The translations under genes were made by a program, and so were the position numbers. From Delphinus delphis (Eukaryota > Chordata > Mammalia > Artiodactyla > Delphinidae): a DNA stretch of 64,000 nt. The stretch's first letter is position 1, and each line of letters starts with the position of its first letter. Shown here piece by piece: positions 33,603 through 47,849 of this stretch. The notes under the pieces were generated by a model. That model ran no database searches. It saw only the letters and a program-made list of their open reading frames with translations, and had not been told where the DNA came from. Location of the stretch: positions 94,001,488-94,065,487 of the forward strand of contig NC_082692.2 in assembly GCF_949987515.2 (NCBI RefSeq). Reading direction: 5' to 3'.

Positions 33603-36540
33603 TATGAATCTGTATGTTTATGCTATCAACATGAGCTCATATCTGGTCTTTGGTCTGTGTATATGTGTGCATGTATAATATGAGGTTTTCAGCATCTTTG
33701 CTGAGTAGCAAGTGGCAGCTCTTGTTTGCCAAGAACAGATGACAAAGACAAAGGAAATGATTTCACATTGTAACTAACAGGAAAACTTACATTGGCAGAA
33801 AATCACTAAATGAGGAAAGAAATCTGTTTCTTTTCACTATGAAAGTAAAGAGTTAAAAATAATTATTTAAAAACGTCCAAAAGGAATACAACATTTACGT
33901 ATATAGTCGGGCCTAAATTCGAGGCCTGACTTACTCTAAATATTTATCTACACTGTGCTTATTTGGCTCAGCTTTCTACTCAGTCTCATAAAGATTTCGT
34001 TCTCAGCTTGACTATGTTGGACCGGGTGCCAAGCATTCGAAAGTTTGTTAAATGTCTATTTTTATTGAAAGAGAATGAAAAACTGGAAAACTTATTCAAA
34101 TAAATAAGAGGTTCATACCAGAGTATGTATAAGCATTATTATGTAAAAAGTCATTGTCCTGAGGGAAATAAGAACTGGGTACAAATCGTCAGGGCAATGA
34201 ACTGGTAAATAAATATAGACCCAGCTCTGTGACATTTAGCTGCACATGGACAAAAAACTAAAACTAAAATTTTCAGTTTTAGTTAAAGTTGCTAGCTGAA
34301 ATGAGTTAGTCTGTTGGTCAAGTTTCCCAGTTACTCAGAACTTTTGAACTATTTGTTCATTTCTATTCTTTATTATTTTGTATTTTTTTCTGTAGATTGG
34401 TCAGTGGTAATATATAAATTTCAGTACTTGTCTAATTGAAATGGAATAACGCATATGTCTCTACTAAATGCAAAGTATTGTAATATTTAGGCATTGGTAC
34501 TTCTTATCATTGTGTGTACATTACAAGCAAGTGTATAATTCAGGCGTTGTAGACAATCCCTAGCCCATATCTGTAGTCATCTTAAATTTGTATAGAGACT
34601 ATTAACCCTTCCAAATATAATATCTTATCTATGAGATACAGATCAGTGGTAAAGAACTAGTGGCTAGTTAATGCCCACAACAAGAAAGACAATAAGAAAA
34701 TCTGTCTTGTGTGCATCTGTTTACCATTCTGTTCCTCAGGTTAATAGAAAGATCCTCAAATGCATAATTTTACATACTGGCTTGTTTCATTTCACTGTAA
34801 ATCCAACACAACATATATGTTTAAGCACTGTCTTACCTAATGCAAGCATACGAAATTATTTAAATTGAGACTGATTCAAAAAATAGACAGAGAAGCAGAA
34901 AATTTGTTCAAGAACTTAGACAATTTACATTTCTGTGGACATTAGCCAATTTCAGATTTAGCTGTCAAGCTTTCCTCAGTTTTTGCTTCTCATTAAGTTT
35001 CTGGACATTAAGAATCAAGTAGTCTCCTACATTTGTTGACTAACATGATTCGACTATAAAATTTAACTTTTACTCTTAAAAGTTAAACTCTGTAATGTAA
35101 ACTTGATGTAAAGGACAGAAATAATGCTTTATATATTTACATTCTTGTAAATATAAAGCTTGTTTTCAGTTTGGAAAAATATGAAGAACGATTTAGAAAC
35201 AAATGTTCAGCTATTTGTGTGAATACCAAACTTCTCAAAATAAAATCTACTTATGAAAAAAAGCAAACATCTAAGAAAATAAATAAATATGCAGAATTTA
35301 TTTTCATGTATTTAACTACGTAATGATTCCTCTCCATATCATATCTTTTTCAGTGTATTTTCCTTGGAAAACTGACTTAAAGTACACAAAATTAAGATGA
35401 ATTGTTGGCGCTGTCTTCAGTGAAGACTAGAGTATTTTGTCTCGGACTCAGTCTGATGAGGAAAGCTGATAATACTGTGTTGATTTACAGAGCAACACTA
35501 TCTTTGCAACCAGAGGGCTAGAAGTAAAAGCTTTATCTTACCTTAAATAATAAAAATTCCTACCTATTTTCAGAATAAATCAAAACAAAATATCTGCAGA
35601 GAGGACCTAAATTCCCAACCACAATATCCATAACTTTGACCAGTATTCCTGCTGTTGATACTATCTGGAGTCTTTCCACACTTGCCCAGCAGGTCATCAG
35701 TTTTCTTCACAGGTTTGAAATCTGCTTCAGATACAGGCAGGTACCAATGGAGGCAGGATGACTGTGTGCGAAGGGCTGTCTTATGAATGTTGGAAAGAGG
35801 CATCCAATGATAGCAGCAGGGGCAGAAACAAACAAATATGTCCTTTATAATCATGAATCAGGTGGATAGTGCCCAATTAGCAATGGGCATGACCTGTTTG
35901 TTAGCATAGTACCAGATTTCTGGGCGTATGTGGTATTTCTTTTCAGGGCTGGAGAGAAAAGAAGAGGAACTGGGGTCATTTTATGCTTCTTTTTCCAAGG
36001 CTAATTCTAAATCCAATTTGACTGCTTTTTTGCCATTCCTTCACTTAGGAAAAGGAAGAACTCAAGATGGATCAAAAGAGAAAAACGAGGGGAGAATATT
36101 CAAGTCAAATGCCCTGAGGTGGGTATCCCTTGTTCAGCACCTCAAAGGGTTTTGAGAGATTTCCGTGTCCATTGCTTACTTCCAGGTCGCTGGCAAAGCC
36201 AACCAGTGGAATGAATTTAAAATGCTCACAAGCCTGAAAGTCAAGCTGTTGGGCAGTGTGGGTAGGTATGGCTATACAGAGCAGAGTGCCATAGGGTATA
36301 AATATAAAACAGAACTTATTGTGAGGAAAATCTTCGAAGCAGGAAAACACTACACATGTTCCCCTGAGGCCTCATTATTTCACACAAAGGTGTGCTTAGG
36401 CAGGGTGTGGTGGAGCTGGATCCAACAGGGAAAGAACTCCAGCAGACGGATCCCACCTCATCAATCTCCTCATATTGAAAGGGGAATAAGGCAACAGGGC
36501 ACCTCTAGTCAACTCTGTCAACAGCAAAAATTTTTTAGCT
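33603..36540. other. unassigned AT-rich DNA
   Basis: I see no gene or confidently identified repeat here. The 35395-35560 part is less AT-rich and looks like unique sequence. Confidence 0.45.
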
Positions 36541-36549
36541 GAGGGAGTG

Positions 36550-36930
36550 ACCTCATTAGTAAAGAGAAAGCTCTGAACTCTCACTGTACCAGTTTCATCT
36601 TCTGTTGATCTAGCTCAGCCGTGGTGAGTCCACTCTTTCCTTGCCCTCCAAAATGGGGAGGAATTGCTCTCCCAATACCAACTGGATGGGTCTCTCCTCA
36701 CTGGCCCAACTTCTTGGCAGATTGTAGTGCAATGAAGAAAGCTTTAATTTAGAACACATCTCAGTCAACATGGCAGCTGTGAAAACAGCTCCCTGCTCAA
36801 AAGGATCCTGTCCATATTCCATCTGCAAGCTCTCAGCAGCCCCAGCCAGCAGTGGAAAGCTACCCTGTACAGTTTGGAAGACAGCTCTTGAAAACCCATT
36901 CCATATGTCACAGTGATGCATCACCTTATT
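36550..36930 (-). mobile_element. possible old retroviral LTR, antisense
   Basis: Read on the minus strand, a GC-richer segment is followed by 'aattaaagctttcttcattg' and a block resembling the R/U5 part of gammaretrovirus-like LTRs. The poly-A signal is degenerate (AATTAAAG) and I see no clear TATA box, so this is tentative. Confidence 0.3.
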
Positions 36931-39900
36931 TCAGGGATGGAGCTCTGCCAGGACAACCAGTTGCTGAGAGGCAAAGCTCATCATTTTGAAGGACTAGGTG
37001 AAGGCAAATTTAATTTCCTCCAGGAGAAAATGTCACCACCACCATTGGTAAGCACGTGGGATTCAGAGAGAAATTTGGCTACATCTTCACATAAAGTTGC
37101 TTCTGGAAGAGAAAGACATGATTTATGATCAAAGGGCCAACATTTTCCCGTAGGGGGTTTATTTCATTTATGAAGAAAAAGGGAAAGACATTTAAACAAG
37201 AGACTTGCTAGTTTTTCTTGATGATCAGAAAACCTTCCCTGCCATTTTGGCTGTAATAAACAAGGTAAAGTGAATTAAAAAACAACTTGTGATTTCTATG
37301 CCAGTGACTGAGAGGCAGGTGATTAACATCTCCCCAGACAAGATCCACTAACGATGCTTCTCTCCCCAAATAAGACAATAGTACTTGGTTTCTAGATACC
37401 AAATTTTATTTCACATTTCTCAACGAACATTGAGTTTCAGGTCAACACACACATGCACACATACACAATTTTGCATAAGATTAGAATTATTAAATAAATG
37501 CCCTTAAGGCAAGGGACACTTTTATTTTTACATTTTATTGGGGAACATCAAAAATGTTATTTTATGAAGGGCATGTTTTATTATATCAGATGCTTTTGAA
37601 CTAAACAAGTTCAATAAAGCAAATGGAAAGTAAATGGGAATGTCTTTCTTTTTTCTTTAGTAATGATTTGGTCAGGGAGTTACAATGCTTTAAAAGACAC
37701 TTTGCTAAGTATGTTCTTAATTTGATAAATCACCATGTAAGCTCTGCTTTTTGATCAAGGGAATATTTTTCTTCACATCAGTTCCTAGATATGCTGTCAG
37801 CATGCATACATAAAATGTAGGAATATAAACCCTATACTCACCTCACTGTGTTGTTATAAGAATTACTCCATTTGTTTTTCCTTAGTTGATAGTAGCTGCT
37901 AATATCACTGCTATTCTCTTCTAGAAGCTTAATGTGCTGTTCCTCTTATTCTCCCTCAGTTAAATGTTATTTTACTATATTTGTCTCATTCATCCCAGTT
38001 TGCAAGGTCTGTTTTTAACTCTTGTATCTAACTTGTTTGTATCTCTCCCAAATGTATGCTATTCTCCCATTTGATGAGCCTTGCAAAAAGGTCATGTTGA
38101 AGACAGGCATAGTGGTAGAACTCTCTCAGGCTACAGTCAGTTTACAATTAGAAACCTCCTTCATCCTTACCTGAGTAATCAACAGTACTTGGATATGTTC
38201 ATTCAACACATCATTAATTCACCTCCCTATCTGCATTCTCCTCCATGCCATAGTATCTTACATATGAATAAGAAAACACTATCAAATTCACATACACCAG
38301 GTCTATGTCACCCTTCTAATCTACCATTTTAATAACTCTACCCACTCACACAAAAAACAAAACTACACTAAATACAAGCAAACAGAAGTTTGCAAGGAAT
38401 TTTCTTGAAGCAAGAGGTACAAAAAATCAGTTAAACATAATTAAGTGCAAGGATATTATATGTGTTAATTCAGTTCAACACATATCCATTGCTTTCTAGA
38501 AGATGGTGAGCCTCCAACAAAGATGAGAAGCCCACTAGAAAGTCTTAATTTTTCGGAGGCTCTCTTTCTGGGTCCAGCTCCATCTGTTATATGTACTGTG
38601 CAGCGTCTGGCCCCACTTTGGTTTTGGTCATGCTACTTTCTATTTGTATTCTATCTTTATCGCTTCCTCTTGTTATCCAGTAGCACTTGATGACAGAGGT
38701 CTTGGCAGCCCACACTGTATTTTCTCAGCACCCCTTCCTCTGTCCTGTGTAATCATGGCCTAAGAGACATGAGAAGTAACCCATCTCAGAAATGATTGTA
38801 GTAAGCAGTGGGTGAGTGGGCTATATCTGAATTTTTGCTTTGAAATCTTGCTGAGCCATTTTTCAACAGGAAGATAATATTTTGTATTGTTCAGTGTGGT
38901 ATAATCACGCCATGACAAAAATGGAAACCCTTAGAAAATAGGGTAGGTAAATTTAGTAATAGGCTCAGTTATATTTTGTACACAGGTAATAAGGGGCCCT
39001 TTTGAAATAGGACAAAGCTGATCACTGCATTATTTGATTAGATTGTTCTCATTGTAGCCAGGTGATCGGTTAATTCTCTGATAATTCTCAAAACACATTC
39101 AGAAAATCAAACTAGGATGCAGAAAATAGAATCCAAACAGCACTTGCCTGTCTTGTACATAGAGTGCTAATTGACCTTTCTCCTGTTACATTCAAGGGGA
39201 TTAAGGAAGATAATTTTATGTTAAGAAATTTAGGACAAACTAGAGGGAGGAGTAACAGAAAAGATGATAGAGGTATTTTGCCTTAAGAAAGTCAAGTTTT
39301 ATCATTTGAGATAGGTCTCTGTGATGCTGGAAGTAGGAGGTAATTTTTACAAATACGATTGTGCCCAAGGCGTATTATATAGGTCATAGGAAGTTCGGGT
39401 GTCTTAATTCCTGGAGAATCCTTCATCATAAAAGTTAGGTGAGCATCCGTGATCACCATTCATTTATTTCAAAGAGAAGCATGGCGGTTTCAGTAGTGGA
39501 ATAATTTCTGAGGGTCACACTATACATTCCTCTGAATGGAGGCCAGGGCTGGCAAATCCTTCCATTTGTAAGGGAGAATGATGGATGTTTCCTTTAGGAG
39601 CTACTGTACTTACCTCACACCCCTCAGCCGGGCTGATTCTTGAACATTTAGAACCAGCACAACACTTGGTTTCAGAATGCAGGGGACAGTCACACTGACA
39701 AGAAGCTGTTCATGTATTCCTTTGTGTCTCATCTTGAAACAGGCAGAATGACTCCAGTTGTTTTGGTGCTGTTAGATAAAGGACTTTTTCCCCCTTCAGG
39801 CCTGGTATGATGCAGTAAATCTTCTTCCTTGGGTGTAGAGAAGTGCAATGCTTTGTCTTGCTTCTATCCTTTCCAAAGGATACTCATTTGGGGAGCTCAG

Positions 39901-40275
39901 CAAATTTGGGGTCTATATTTGTTTAGTGAATGGAGATGATGAGTGTGAGAGTTTTATGAGTGTAAGGATAGGGGGATTGGGAGGCACATTTAAAGGAAGG
40001 GAGGTCAGGAAAAACTGATGTTGGAGGATGAGGGATCTGTGGAGAGACAGGCAAGAAGAAGTTTGTAGTTTGACATTTCGGTAGCAACACACCAGCACTG
40101 GCAGCTTGCTTGGGTCTCCTTTTCCTTTATCCATCACCAGAGGAGTCTTCAGCCTGAGAAATATGGCCCCTGGATGCCAGAGATAAAAGAGAAAGAGCCT
40201 TAAAAAAAAACCCAAAAAAACTCTTAAAATTATTTGCACATCAAATTTACAAAGTAAGAGCACAGTTTTGAAAAG
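36931..40275. other. unassigned AT-rich DNA
   Basis: I see no recognisable gene or repeat here. Confidence 0.45.
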
Positions 40276-40279
40276 AGGT

Positions 40280-40445
40280 ACCCCTTGTTTTGCCAGGGAT
40301 TAGGTGTGGGACTTTGCTAAGATGCTGAATCTCTCTGTTCCTCAGTTTCTTCATCTGAAAAAGAGGCTAATAACAGCCCTTTCACAGAGTTATGGAAGGC
40401 TGCCTAATACTGAGCCCATCGTATTACATGTGTTTTATATATTTG
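40280..40445 (-). repeat. MIR remnant, antisense
   Basis: 'gactttgctaagatgctgaatctctctgttcctcagtttcttcatctgaaaaagaggctaat' (40312-40373) is an antisense MIR core, followed by 'cacagagttatggaaggc'. Confidence 0.8.
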
Positions 40446-40534
40446 TTATTATAGTAGTTTTTCTCATTTATGTAATAATATTAAAATGTTATAGAGCTTC
40501 AGAAAATATATAAGACATAGTATTTTTTAAAATA

Positions 40535-40605
40535 TTTCAACTAATATTTACTGAGCGTTTGCTAAGCACAGTTACCTGCTTGAAATGCAAAGAAAAACAA
40601 GTCAT
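40535..40605 (+). repeat. MIR-like 5' remnant
   Basis: 'ctaatatttactgagcgtttgctaagcac' (40541-40569) matches the MIR start. Only about 70 bp is recognisable. Confidence 0.5.
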
Positions 40606-41814
40606 GGCCACTTCCTTAAGAAGGGAAAACCTAGTAACATATACTGTCGGCATTAGTTATTTTCTTCTTTTCCCCCTTGCCATAGATTTTTCAGTATGGT
40701 AGTGAACATTCTGCATGGTTCCCCCCACCCCCGGCCTTGTAACATCTCATTCCTCCTTTACTCCTACCTGTTCTTCCTGGACAAGGTCGGCTCCTTCCTC
40801 CCAGCAAACTATTCATACTCAATTTCTAAATGTTCTGGGTATAAATAAGAATAACAACAAAATCCCCCATCAAATTAAAATGTTGATAGATGCCAAAGTA
40901 TTAATAGGGGGCCAAATTAAATGATTATGTTTTGGGGGATAAAAGAATTCCATTTCTCCAGGAATAAATTGTATCAAGATTAGTTGCAAAACAGGAAAAA
41001 TGATTTAAAATGTTTTTCTTTTTTATATTATCTGTCCTCTCACTTACTAAGATAGTACTAAATGGACCTAACCATGAGAATTCTTTTTATTTGGGAATAA
41101 TTCCAGATTTACAAGAAAGCATATATGGGAATTTTTGGAAAAAAAAAATTTGTCTTGGCATACCAGATTTCAAAGTTTGAGTAATTTGATCAGTGGTTTA
41201 AGACCTAAAGTTATTTCACAAGTTAGCACATAATAAACTTTCTAAAATAGCCTGGTTTCTTTACATGGTAAACTTGTGAATGAGCTTTAGTCTATCATTA
41301 TGAACAAATCATTTCTAATGTTGTTTCATTAAAAATCAATTGCCCTTCGAATTGACATATGACTACTCTTAATTGTCATCAGATATTTTTTCTTCAAGAT
41401 TCAAGCACAAACAGAATCAGAAATGTTACTAAAATATTCAATTGTCAGCATTAGTTCTGCTGTAATCAAAATATTTATGGTGTATCATTCCTGACAATTC
41501 TATTTGGAAAATATTGCAGTGATTACATCACTATTTATTCAATTACAATAAGAATTATTCATCCTGAAAAATTTCTGGAGCTCATTTTCTCGTCTCCAGC
41601 CGCCATACACACATGGGCTCTAATAAACTGAGTGAGTTTAATGCTGTGTTTTAATTCTGCAGTGTGGCATATTTTCCTCCCAAATGTGGACTGATTCAAC
41701 CTTATGAAACTGTGGCGGCTTTTTAACATTTTGCCTTCAGAGTTAGGTCAGCCTCCCTAGACTCCGCTCATTATCATCCCTGCTGGCCAGCAGTGTCCTT
41801 AGTTTCTACTGAGT

Positions 41815-42004
41815 ATAGCATTTTGGTTGAGAAAGATAGCTGAGAGTTCAGGCAAATCTCAGCTGTGCCATTGGAGGTAATGCACAAGCTCTCTGAGTTG
41901 AATTTTATCATCTGTAAAAAAAATTTAGCTCATAATATTGTTGGAAGGATGACATGAGGTAGCATAATTCTTAGCTGATAATAATGTTTGTGGTATACAC
42001 TTAT
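41815..42004 (-). repeat. MIR remnant, antisense
   Basis: 'gccattggaggtaatgcaca' then 'ctctgagttgaattttatca' then 'attgttggaaggatgacatg' follows an antisense MIR. It abuts the next SINE. Confidence 0.65.
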
Positions 42005-42016
42005 AAAAATCGTAGG

Positions 42017-42227
42017 GGGCTTCCCTGGTGGTGCAGTGGTTGAGAGTCCGCCTGCCGATGCAGGGGACACGGGTTCGTGCCCCGGTCCGGGAAGATCCCA
42101 CATGCCGCAGAGCGGCTGGGCCCGTGAGCCATGGCCGCTGAGCCTGCGCGTCCGGAGCCTGTGCTCCGCAACAGGAGAGGCCACAACAGTGAGAGGCCCG
42201 CGTAGCACCAAAAAAAAAAAAAAAAAA
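42017..42227 (+). mobile_element. tRNA-derived SINE (short CHR type)
   Basis: This full-length copy has head 'gggcttccctggtggtgcag' and a long pure A tail. A perfect target-site duplication, 'aaaaatcgtagg', lies at 42005-42016 and 42228-42239. The long intact tail suggests a recent insertion. Confidence 0.96.
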
Positions 42228-42394
42228 AAAAATCGTAGGAATATGCACAGAAAAATGGAATTCAGAAAAAGGAATCAATTTCAAAAAGGGAAAATTCAGA
42301 ATCAAATTTATGTTTGTGTCTAAAGTAGTGTTTAATGGAAAGGAAAAAAACTGAGCTGTCCAGTCAGCTGGCTCCTTTAATATTGTATAATGTA

Positions 42395-42550
42395 GGGTGT
42401 ATCCTGGAACGTCTTTGAGTTAGAGTTTTCTGATCTGGAAAATGCAACTAATAACCACTACCTTGGGGGGTTGTTACAATGATTAAATGAGATGATGTAT
42501 GTAAAGTGGGTAGCACAGTACCTGGTGTATGATACACACCCAATATATTC
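42395..42550 (-). repeat. MIR remnant, antisense
   Basis: 'gagttagagttttctgatctggaaaatgc' (42416-42444), 'ggttgttacaatgattaaat' and 'agcacagtacctggtgtatg' give the antisense MIR order. Confidence 0.8.
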
Positions 42551-43645
42551 TTTTGAAGGGTTAGGAGTGTAGTCCCATGAATGAGTCCAGTACACTTTTG
42601 AAAATGAAGCCTGGAACTTAGATTAGGGATGAGGCTTGAAGATCTGAATTTGGGAATCTAAACTAAAGAAGCCATTTGTAAAAACAAACACAAACAACAA
42701 GCCTGTGATAACACCTAAGACTGCAAACAATCCCCACAAAAACAAAAAAACAGATGTTCCCACTCTTGGCCATGTATCTTTATCTTACATAGAACCTGTA
42801 TAAATACGATTCCTAGGTTCTTACTCAAGCCCCCTGAATTTGAGTTTCTGGGGTGAGGGTCACAGGTGATGCTTGTACACTCAGTTTGAATGTGAGCACT
42901 AAGGGCGAATTAGGGAATGATCTCTAAATTCAGCAGGAGCCCTAAGAAGAGTGCCCAGGGGCCTAAAGAGTCCAGATGTTCGTGAGGCAGAGGGCAAGGG
43001 AGAGGAAAGTTTCAATGATGGCCAACAAAATAACATTTTAGAAGAAAAGGATCAAAAATGACTAAAATGAATCAAAAGCCTCAACTAAATATTACATGGC
43101 ACACCATTTGAAAAAACTCATAAATAAATCAAATGTTTGGATGACTTTCCCTCACCAACACAAGGGGAAAAAAATCAATAGATAAAAATGTATTTTCCAA
43201 GCAGGTACCTTTTAAACACCCCCCACCCCTTTTTAGCTTTGGGCCATGTGAAACAGTTGATAAAAAAGATGGATGGGACACGCAGTGACCCTTAAATGCA
43301 TCTGAATTGTGAATTCATATAACAAAAGAGAGAGGCTATCAGAAAGTCCATATAACTATATCCCATAACTGATAAGCAGTGGCTGTTGATATAATGTGTG
43401 GAAGAAATAGAAGTATATTTTTTTGTACTCCTTGTAATGTCATGCAAGATGTTTATTCTCCTGACCGTTTGCAGCATACAGGGTTAGAATATCAGTAACT
43501 CTTTATTTTGTTATTTGTTCACGTCCAGAGAAGTAATGAATTAAATGGCACACTTGAAATGCAAGAATCAGAAGTCTACTTTGTGGTCTCACTTTAGGAA
43601 AATAATTTATTGGGATAAGAATTGAATGTAAAATCTCCTGTAAGA
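42551..43645. other. unassigned AT-rich DNA
   Basis: I recognise no gene or repeat here. Confidence 0.45.
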
Positions 43646-43774
43646 GGGGCTGGGCCCGTGAACCGTGGCCGCTGAGCCTGCGCGTCCGAAGCCTGTGCTC
43701 CGCAACGGGAGAGGCCACAACAGTGAGAGGCCCATGTACCGCAAAAACAAAAAAAAAACAAAACAAAACAAAAA
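43646..43774 (+). mobile_element. 5'-truncated SINE (short CHR type)
   Basis: The copy begins in mid-body ('ggggctgggcccgtg') and runs to 'gtaccgc' and a CAAAA-rich tail. The tRNA-like head and any target-site duplication are absent. Confidence 0.9.
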
Positions 43775-46700
43775 ATGATTAGCTTCCTCCACTATTGCTT
43801 TGCTTTTCTGGGCGGATGCATGCACACTCACTTTGTATCATTGATTTATCCCTCTGGTGGAAATACTGTGCTGACTATAGTACCAGCCTCTCTGTGACTG
43901 GAATCCTCAAAGAGCAACTTGACAGTTTCCATGTTTCAGGATGTATCATTCATAGACCTTGGGAAGAGTGTTTAATATTTCCTTAAAATTGGCATGAGTT
44001 TTCACTAGGGTTACTGTTGTTAGCAACCAAGAGACATATCACAGTAGCAGTTTGCATAAAAAGTTAACCCCTTTTAACTTGCTATTGTTGTCAATGCTTA
44101 TTCAGTGGAGAGCTGTGAGAAAATAATGTATATATTAGTTTTGGAAAGTGTTGGCAGTGATTCCTGGAATTTGAGTTCTAAATAATCTCTGGATTATTTT
44201 TAAAGCTAAACTAGTTCTTTTTAAAGCTAAATAAGTTCTGGATGGAGCTCACAACCGTTGTTTTATTGGCCAAGTTGTGGATTGTCTGATATATGAAATA
44301 TGTACACATCAGGTGTTATGAATTGTTCTGAAGTACCACCATGGGGCATTCCTGAGACTCGAGATTTCCTGGAGGTTTGACTAACTAGCTCTACTTTTCC
44401 TTCTTTACGAGGAGAAGATGACATAGTATCTGCCCCAGATAGAATCTCTTCTTTCTGGACAGCCCTCACAGAAATCTCACCAGTAATTGTGTAATCAAAG
44501 ACAAGCCTTGTTGCTCCTTAAGAGATTGAGGGCTTATGCTGCCATATTCATTGGCAAAAATTGGGACTGAGTGTCAAAGCAATGTCTATAAGAAAAAGAA
44601 TAAGAATTAAGATAGATTCATTAGGATTATGTCTTCCATGAACTCCTTATTTATCTCTCTCCTAGAACAAACCAAGTCATGTTTTAACTTTTGCCTGGGG
44701 TTGTAACCACTGACCTAAACACATCTTTGTAATCCCAAAGTCCTTTGTACAAAGTAGACACTTAATAATGCTTGATAAATGTAACAACTTCTTATGCAAT
44801 TTATTCTCTCATTTACAAATATTTGATTCACACCTGCTATATTCCTATTGATAATCTAGCAACAGGACAGATAGTCATAAACTAATCTGACAATGCCCCA
44901 GTTTTCTGGATACTTCCATTCAATGGTAGTGAAATGAGATGGGAGTAGAAGAAAAATAAGATAATTTCAGACAGTATAAGAGTTAGAAAGAAAATTTAGG
45001 GTTAATGTGAAAAAATAAATAAATATGTGCATAAATGAGTGGCCTGGGAATCTAAGTGCATTGTGAGTAATTGGATCATGGGGTGGTGAAGGCCAAGTGG
45101 CAGCAGTCAACCAACTAAGGGAGGGTGGGCGTGGTTACTGTAATGGACAGAGTCAAAGCAGCACTAATCCCAGGAGACGCCCCCCCCCAACTCCCCAAAA
45201 AAGAGTAGCTTAGAATGGACTGATGGGCACTTTTAATATAAGCTGTCTTCTTGAGTGAGGGGAAAAAAACAAAAAGAAAAAACCCTGAGCTTAAGTTAGA
45301 GCACATTTTCTTTTGGTTTATTTATTTTACCATTCTCCTTCTTCTCCTTCTTACTATTTTGGATTATGTGAAAGCTGGATATAGCGACAGCTTGGTAAAC
45401 ATTAAACTGTGTTACCAAAGTGAAGTTACATAATGCTGATTCTTGAGCTGTTTAAAAACAGACTGTACTTTTGTGAATTGCTTGGTTTAGGTCCTGATCT
45501 GCCTGGAGGCAGGGAGGGAGGCAGGGTGACCTCAGAAGGAATCCTCCAGCCGAAGTTTCATGTTTTTATACTCGGCACTTGGACCAATTGCAGACAGGTG
45601 AGCTAGAAGCACCAGCTAGCCGAGGATGTAAAAGTTTTATAACAAGGTTAGAGGGAGTGAAATCCTCTGACATCGGTGTGTATGGAAAAGGGGGCTTTCT
45701 GTCTGAATATTCTGCAACATCAATTCATACGGGACCATTTCCCTTTTCTACCTAACATACATTTCATTTAGAAGAAGATTCTGCTACATAGAGCAACCAC
45801 CCTGTGAAATTAGTAGGAGGGGCTCTTCCAGGGGTCAGGCTCCAAACTGCAGCTTTCTTGATAAACCATCACTGACAATAAAGTTCAGTGATAATGAAAA
45901 CATGAAGGGATGTTCTCTGAGCAAGGACTACTGACCTTGTTCATGACAAAGGCCACAGGATCCCCCATTGTTTGAAGACCTCTACTGTGATCATCTATAA
46001 GCAGAAAGATGTGCCCAATTCAAAGCATAGTCCATAAACTCAGATGTTCAAGAAAGCCCAATTTATCCATTTTTTTAAAAATTAAAAATCGTTCTGATTC
46101 CAATGATGGGAAACATAATAGTAAGTATTGTTGAGGTTGACTTGCTCAGAATTCTGCAAAAGTCCCAGAGACTCTTTAGCATCATGACATTGGGCACATC
46201 CATAGGACCACTGGTCATTGGTCATCCATCCATGGTATCAGTGAGATGCCCATTGTACCAGTCTCCTTGGTATCTCTAGTCATAACTTTTCTGCTTTGGT
46301 GCTCTGCTTGGGGAAAAGGCAATTATGGGAAAACCAAAAGTTCCTGTGCCTGAGCTCCCACCTTCTTATAAACTCCAGAAAACCATCTCCTTTCAGATCT
46401 TGTCAACTAACTCCCTGAGATATTGATACCGAGACTTAAGGAACCCATTTTCTTTGGCTTGTTTTCTTATTTCTACAATCTCTATTTTTATTTTAGACTT
46501 AAGAAAATGTCTTTATATTTCCTCTTCCTGCCCTTGGAGGCACTCACTAGCATAATTGCTTTAAAGTTGTTATGAAAGACAGGAAAAGAGATTTTAACTT
46601 TAAGTGGCTTCTGTTTTCCACTCTGTAAACATCTGTGACTAAGGGCCTGCCTTCTAGCTTGCAATGAAGGAATGGAAAAAGAAAGGAAGAACTAGTACAA

Positions 46701-47040
46701 GTACATCTCTCAGTAAATTATTCTTGCACAAAAACATAAATGTCAGGAAAGGAGAAGAGAAAGAAAGAACATTTGGTTCAGTCAAGTTTCACAGGACTAG
46801 AATATAATAAGAGCATCATGCTTAATAGTTCATATTTCCTTTCTGGACTATTCACAGCTATGTTATTTATCCATATCTGAACTACACTTATGCCCCCTGC
46901 CCCTGCTCCACTTTTTTGTTTTTCCCATCCATGCCTTAAGACATACTAGGACAGGAAAAAACAAATGCAGGTTTTCATTGAAGTAAATCATCCAAAAATA
47001 TCTCTTTGCTGTGAAGGGAAAATCTCTTCATTGGTGAAAA
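43775..47040. other. mostly unassigned DNA
   Basis: I recognise no gene. A possible L2/MIR tail lies near 44740-44785 ('agacacttaataatgcttgataaatg'). Confidence 0.4.
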
Positions 47041-47079
47041 TAGGCATGTTTCCAGCCAGCCTTCTTCAGCTGCAATGCA

Positions 47080-47480
47080 GTTGGTCAGTTCTCCAATATT
47101 CTACACCAACATGTTGAGGCAGGCGAAGATGGTTTGGCTGCTGACATAGAACAACCCATGGCTGGGTACCCATCTGTTAGAGACAGAAGCAGCCAGGGAA
47201 GGTTTGGTGATGGCCAGGATTCTGAACTCGATGAGCTCTTTCTGTTTCTGGGAAAGTACCTGCCATTATGCAGGTGAGTGCAGAAAGGAAGTGCCTCTGC
47301 CAGCACAGAGGTCTGCAGGTAGTCACAGGAGCTGGCTCAGAATCTGGGGTGTTGGCCATAGAGTTCCACTGATGGCATTTCTCATAAGGCTTTCAATACG
47401 ATATGGGCCCACAGCCAGTAGGAAGAGGCCTACAAAAGAGGTAAATGATGAGAAAATGTACTTATTTTTGGTTGTCATGA
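47080..47480 (-). pseudogene. possible pseudogene or exon-like fragment, unidentified
   Basis: On the minus strand a pyrimidine-rich 'tttacctcttttgtag' precedes an open stretch beginning 'GLFLLAVGPYRIESLMRNA' near 47435. After in-frame stops, another open stretch contains 'KQKELIEFRILAITKPSL'. The frame is broken by several stops over about 120 codons. I do not recognise the parent protein and cannot exclude chance. Confidence 0.25.
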
Positions 47481-47849
47481 GCAGACTCTTCTTTTGGAGC
47501 AGAAGAAAGGGAAAAGGGAGAGGACAGGATGAAAGTTAAGAGGTTACAAGCAGGCTGCCACTTACTGCTCAGTCTGACTGAGTGAGATCCAACCAGAGGC
47601 AGCAAAGTTTCAGTCAAGATCAGAAAGGAATGAGGTCTGAATCAAGTCTTGCTCTGAGGTGAGGTTAATGTAATTCAGACTCTCCAAGATCAAAACAATC
47701 ACCTTGACAGAGTTCTTAAGGCCCTACTATGCCTTGTGAATAGTGAGTCTAGCTGTGAAAAATTTAAGATACCCTAATAATTGTCCTTGGTCAGGAAAAG
47801 ACTGAAGAGTATAACATGTTTCTTTGAAAATCGTTGACTCTATCTAGAC

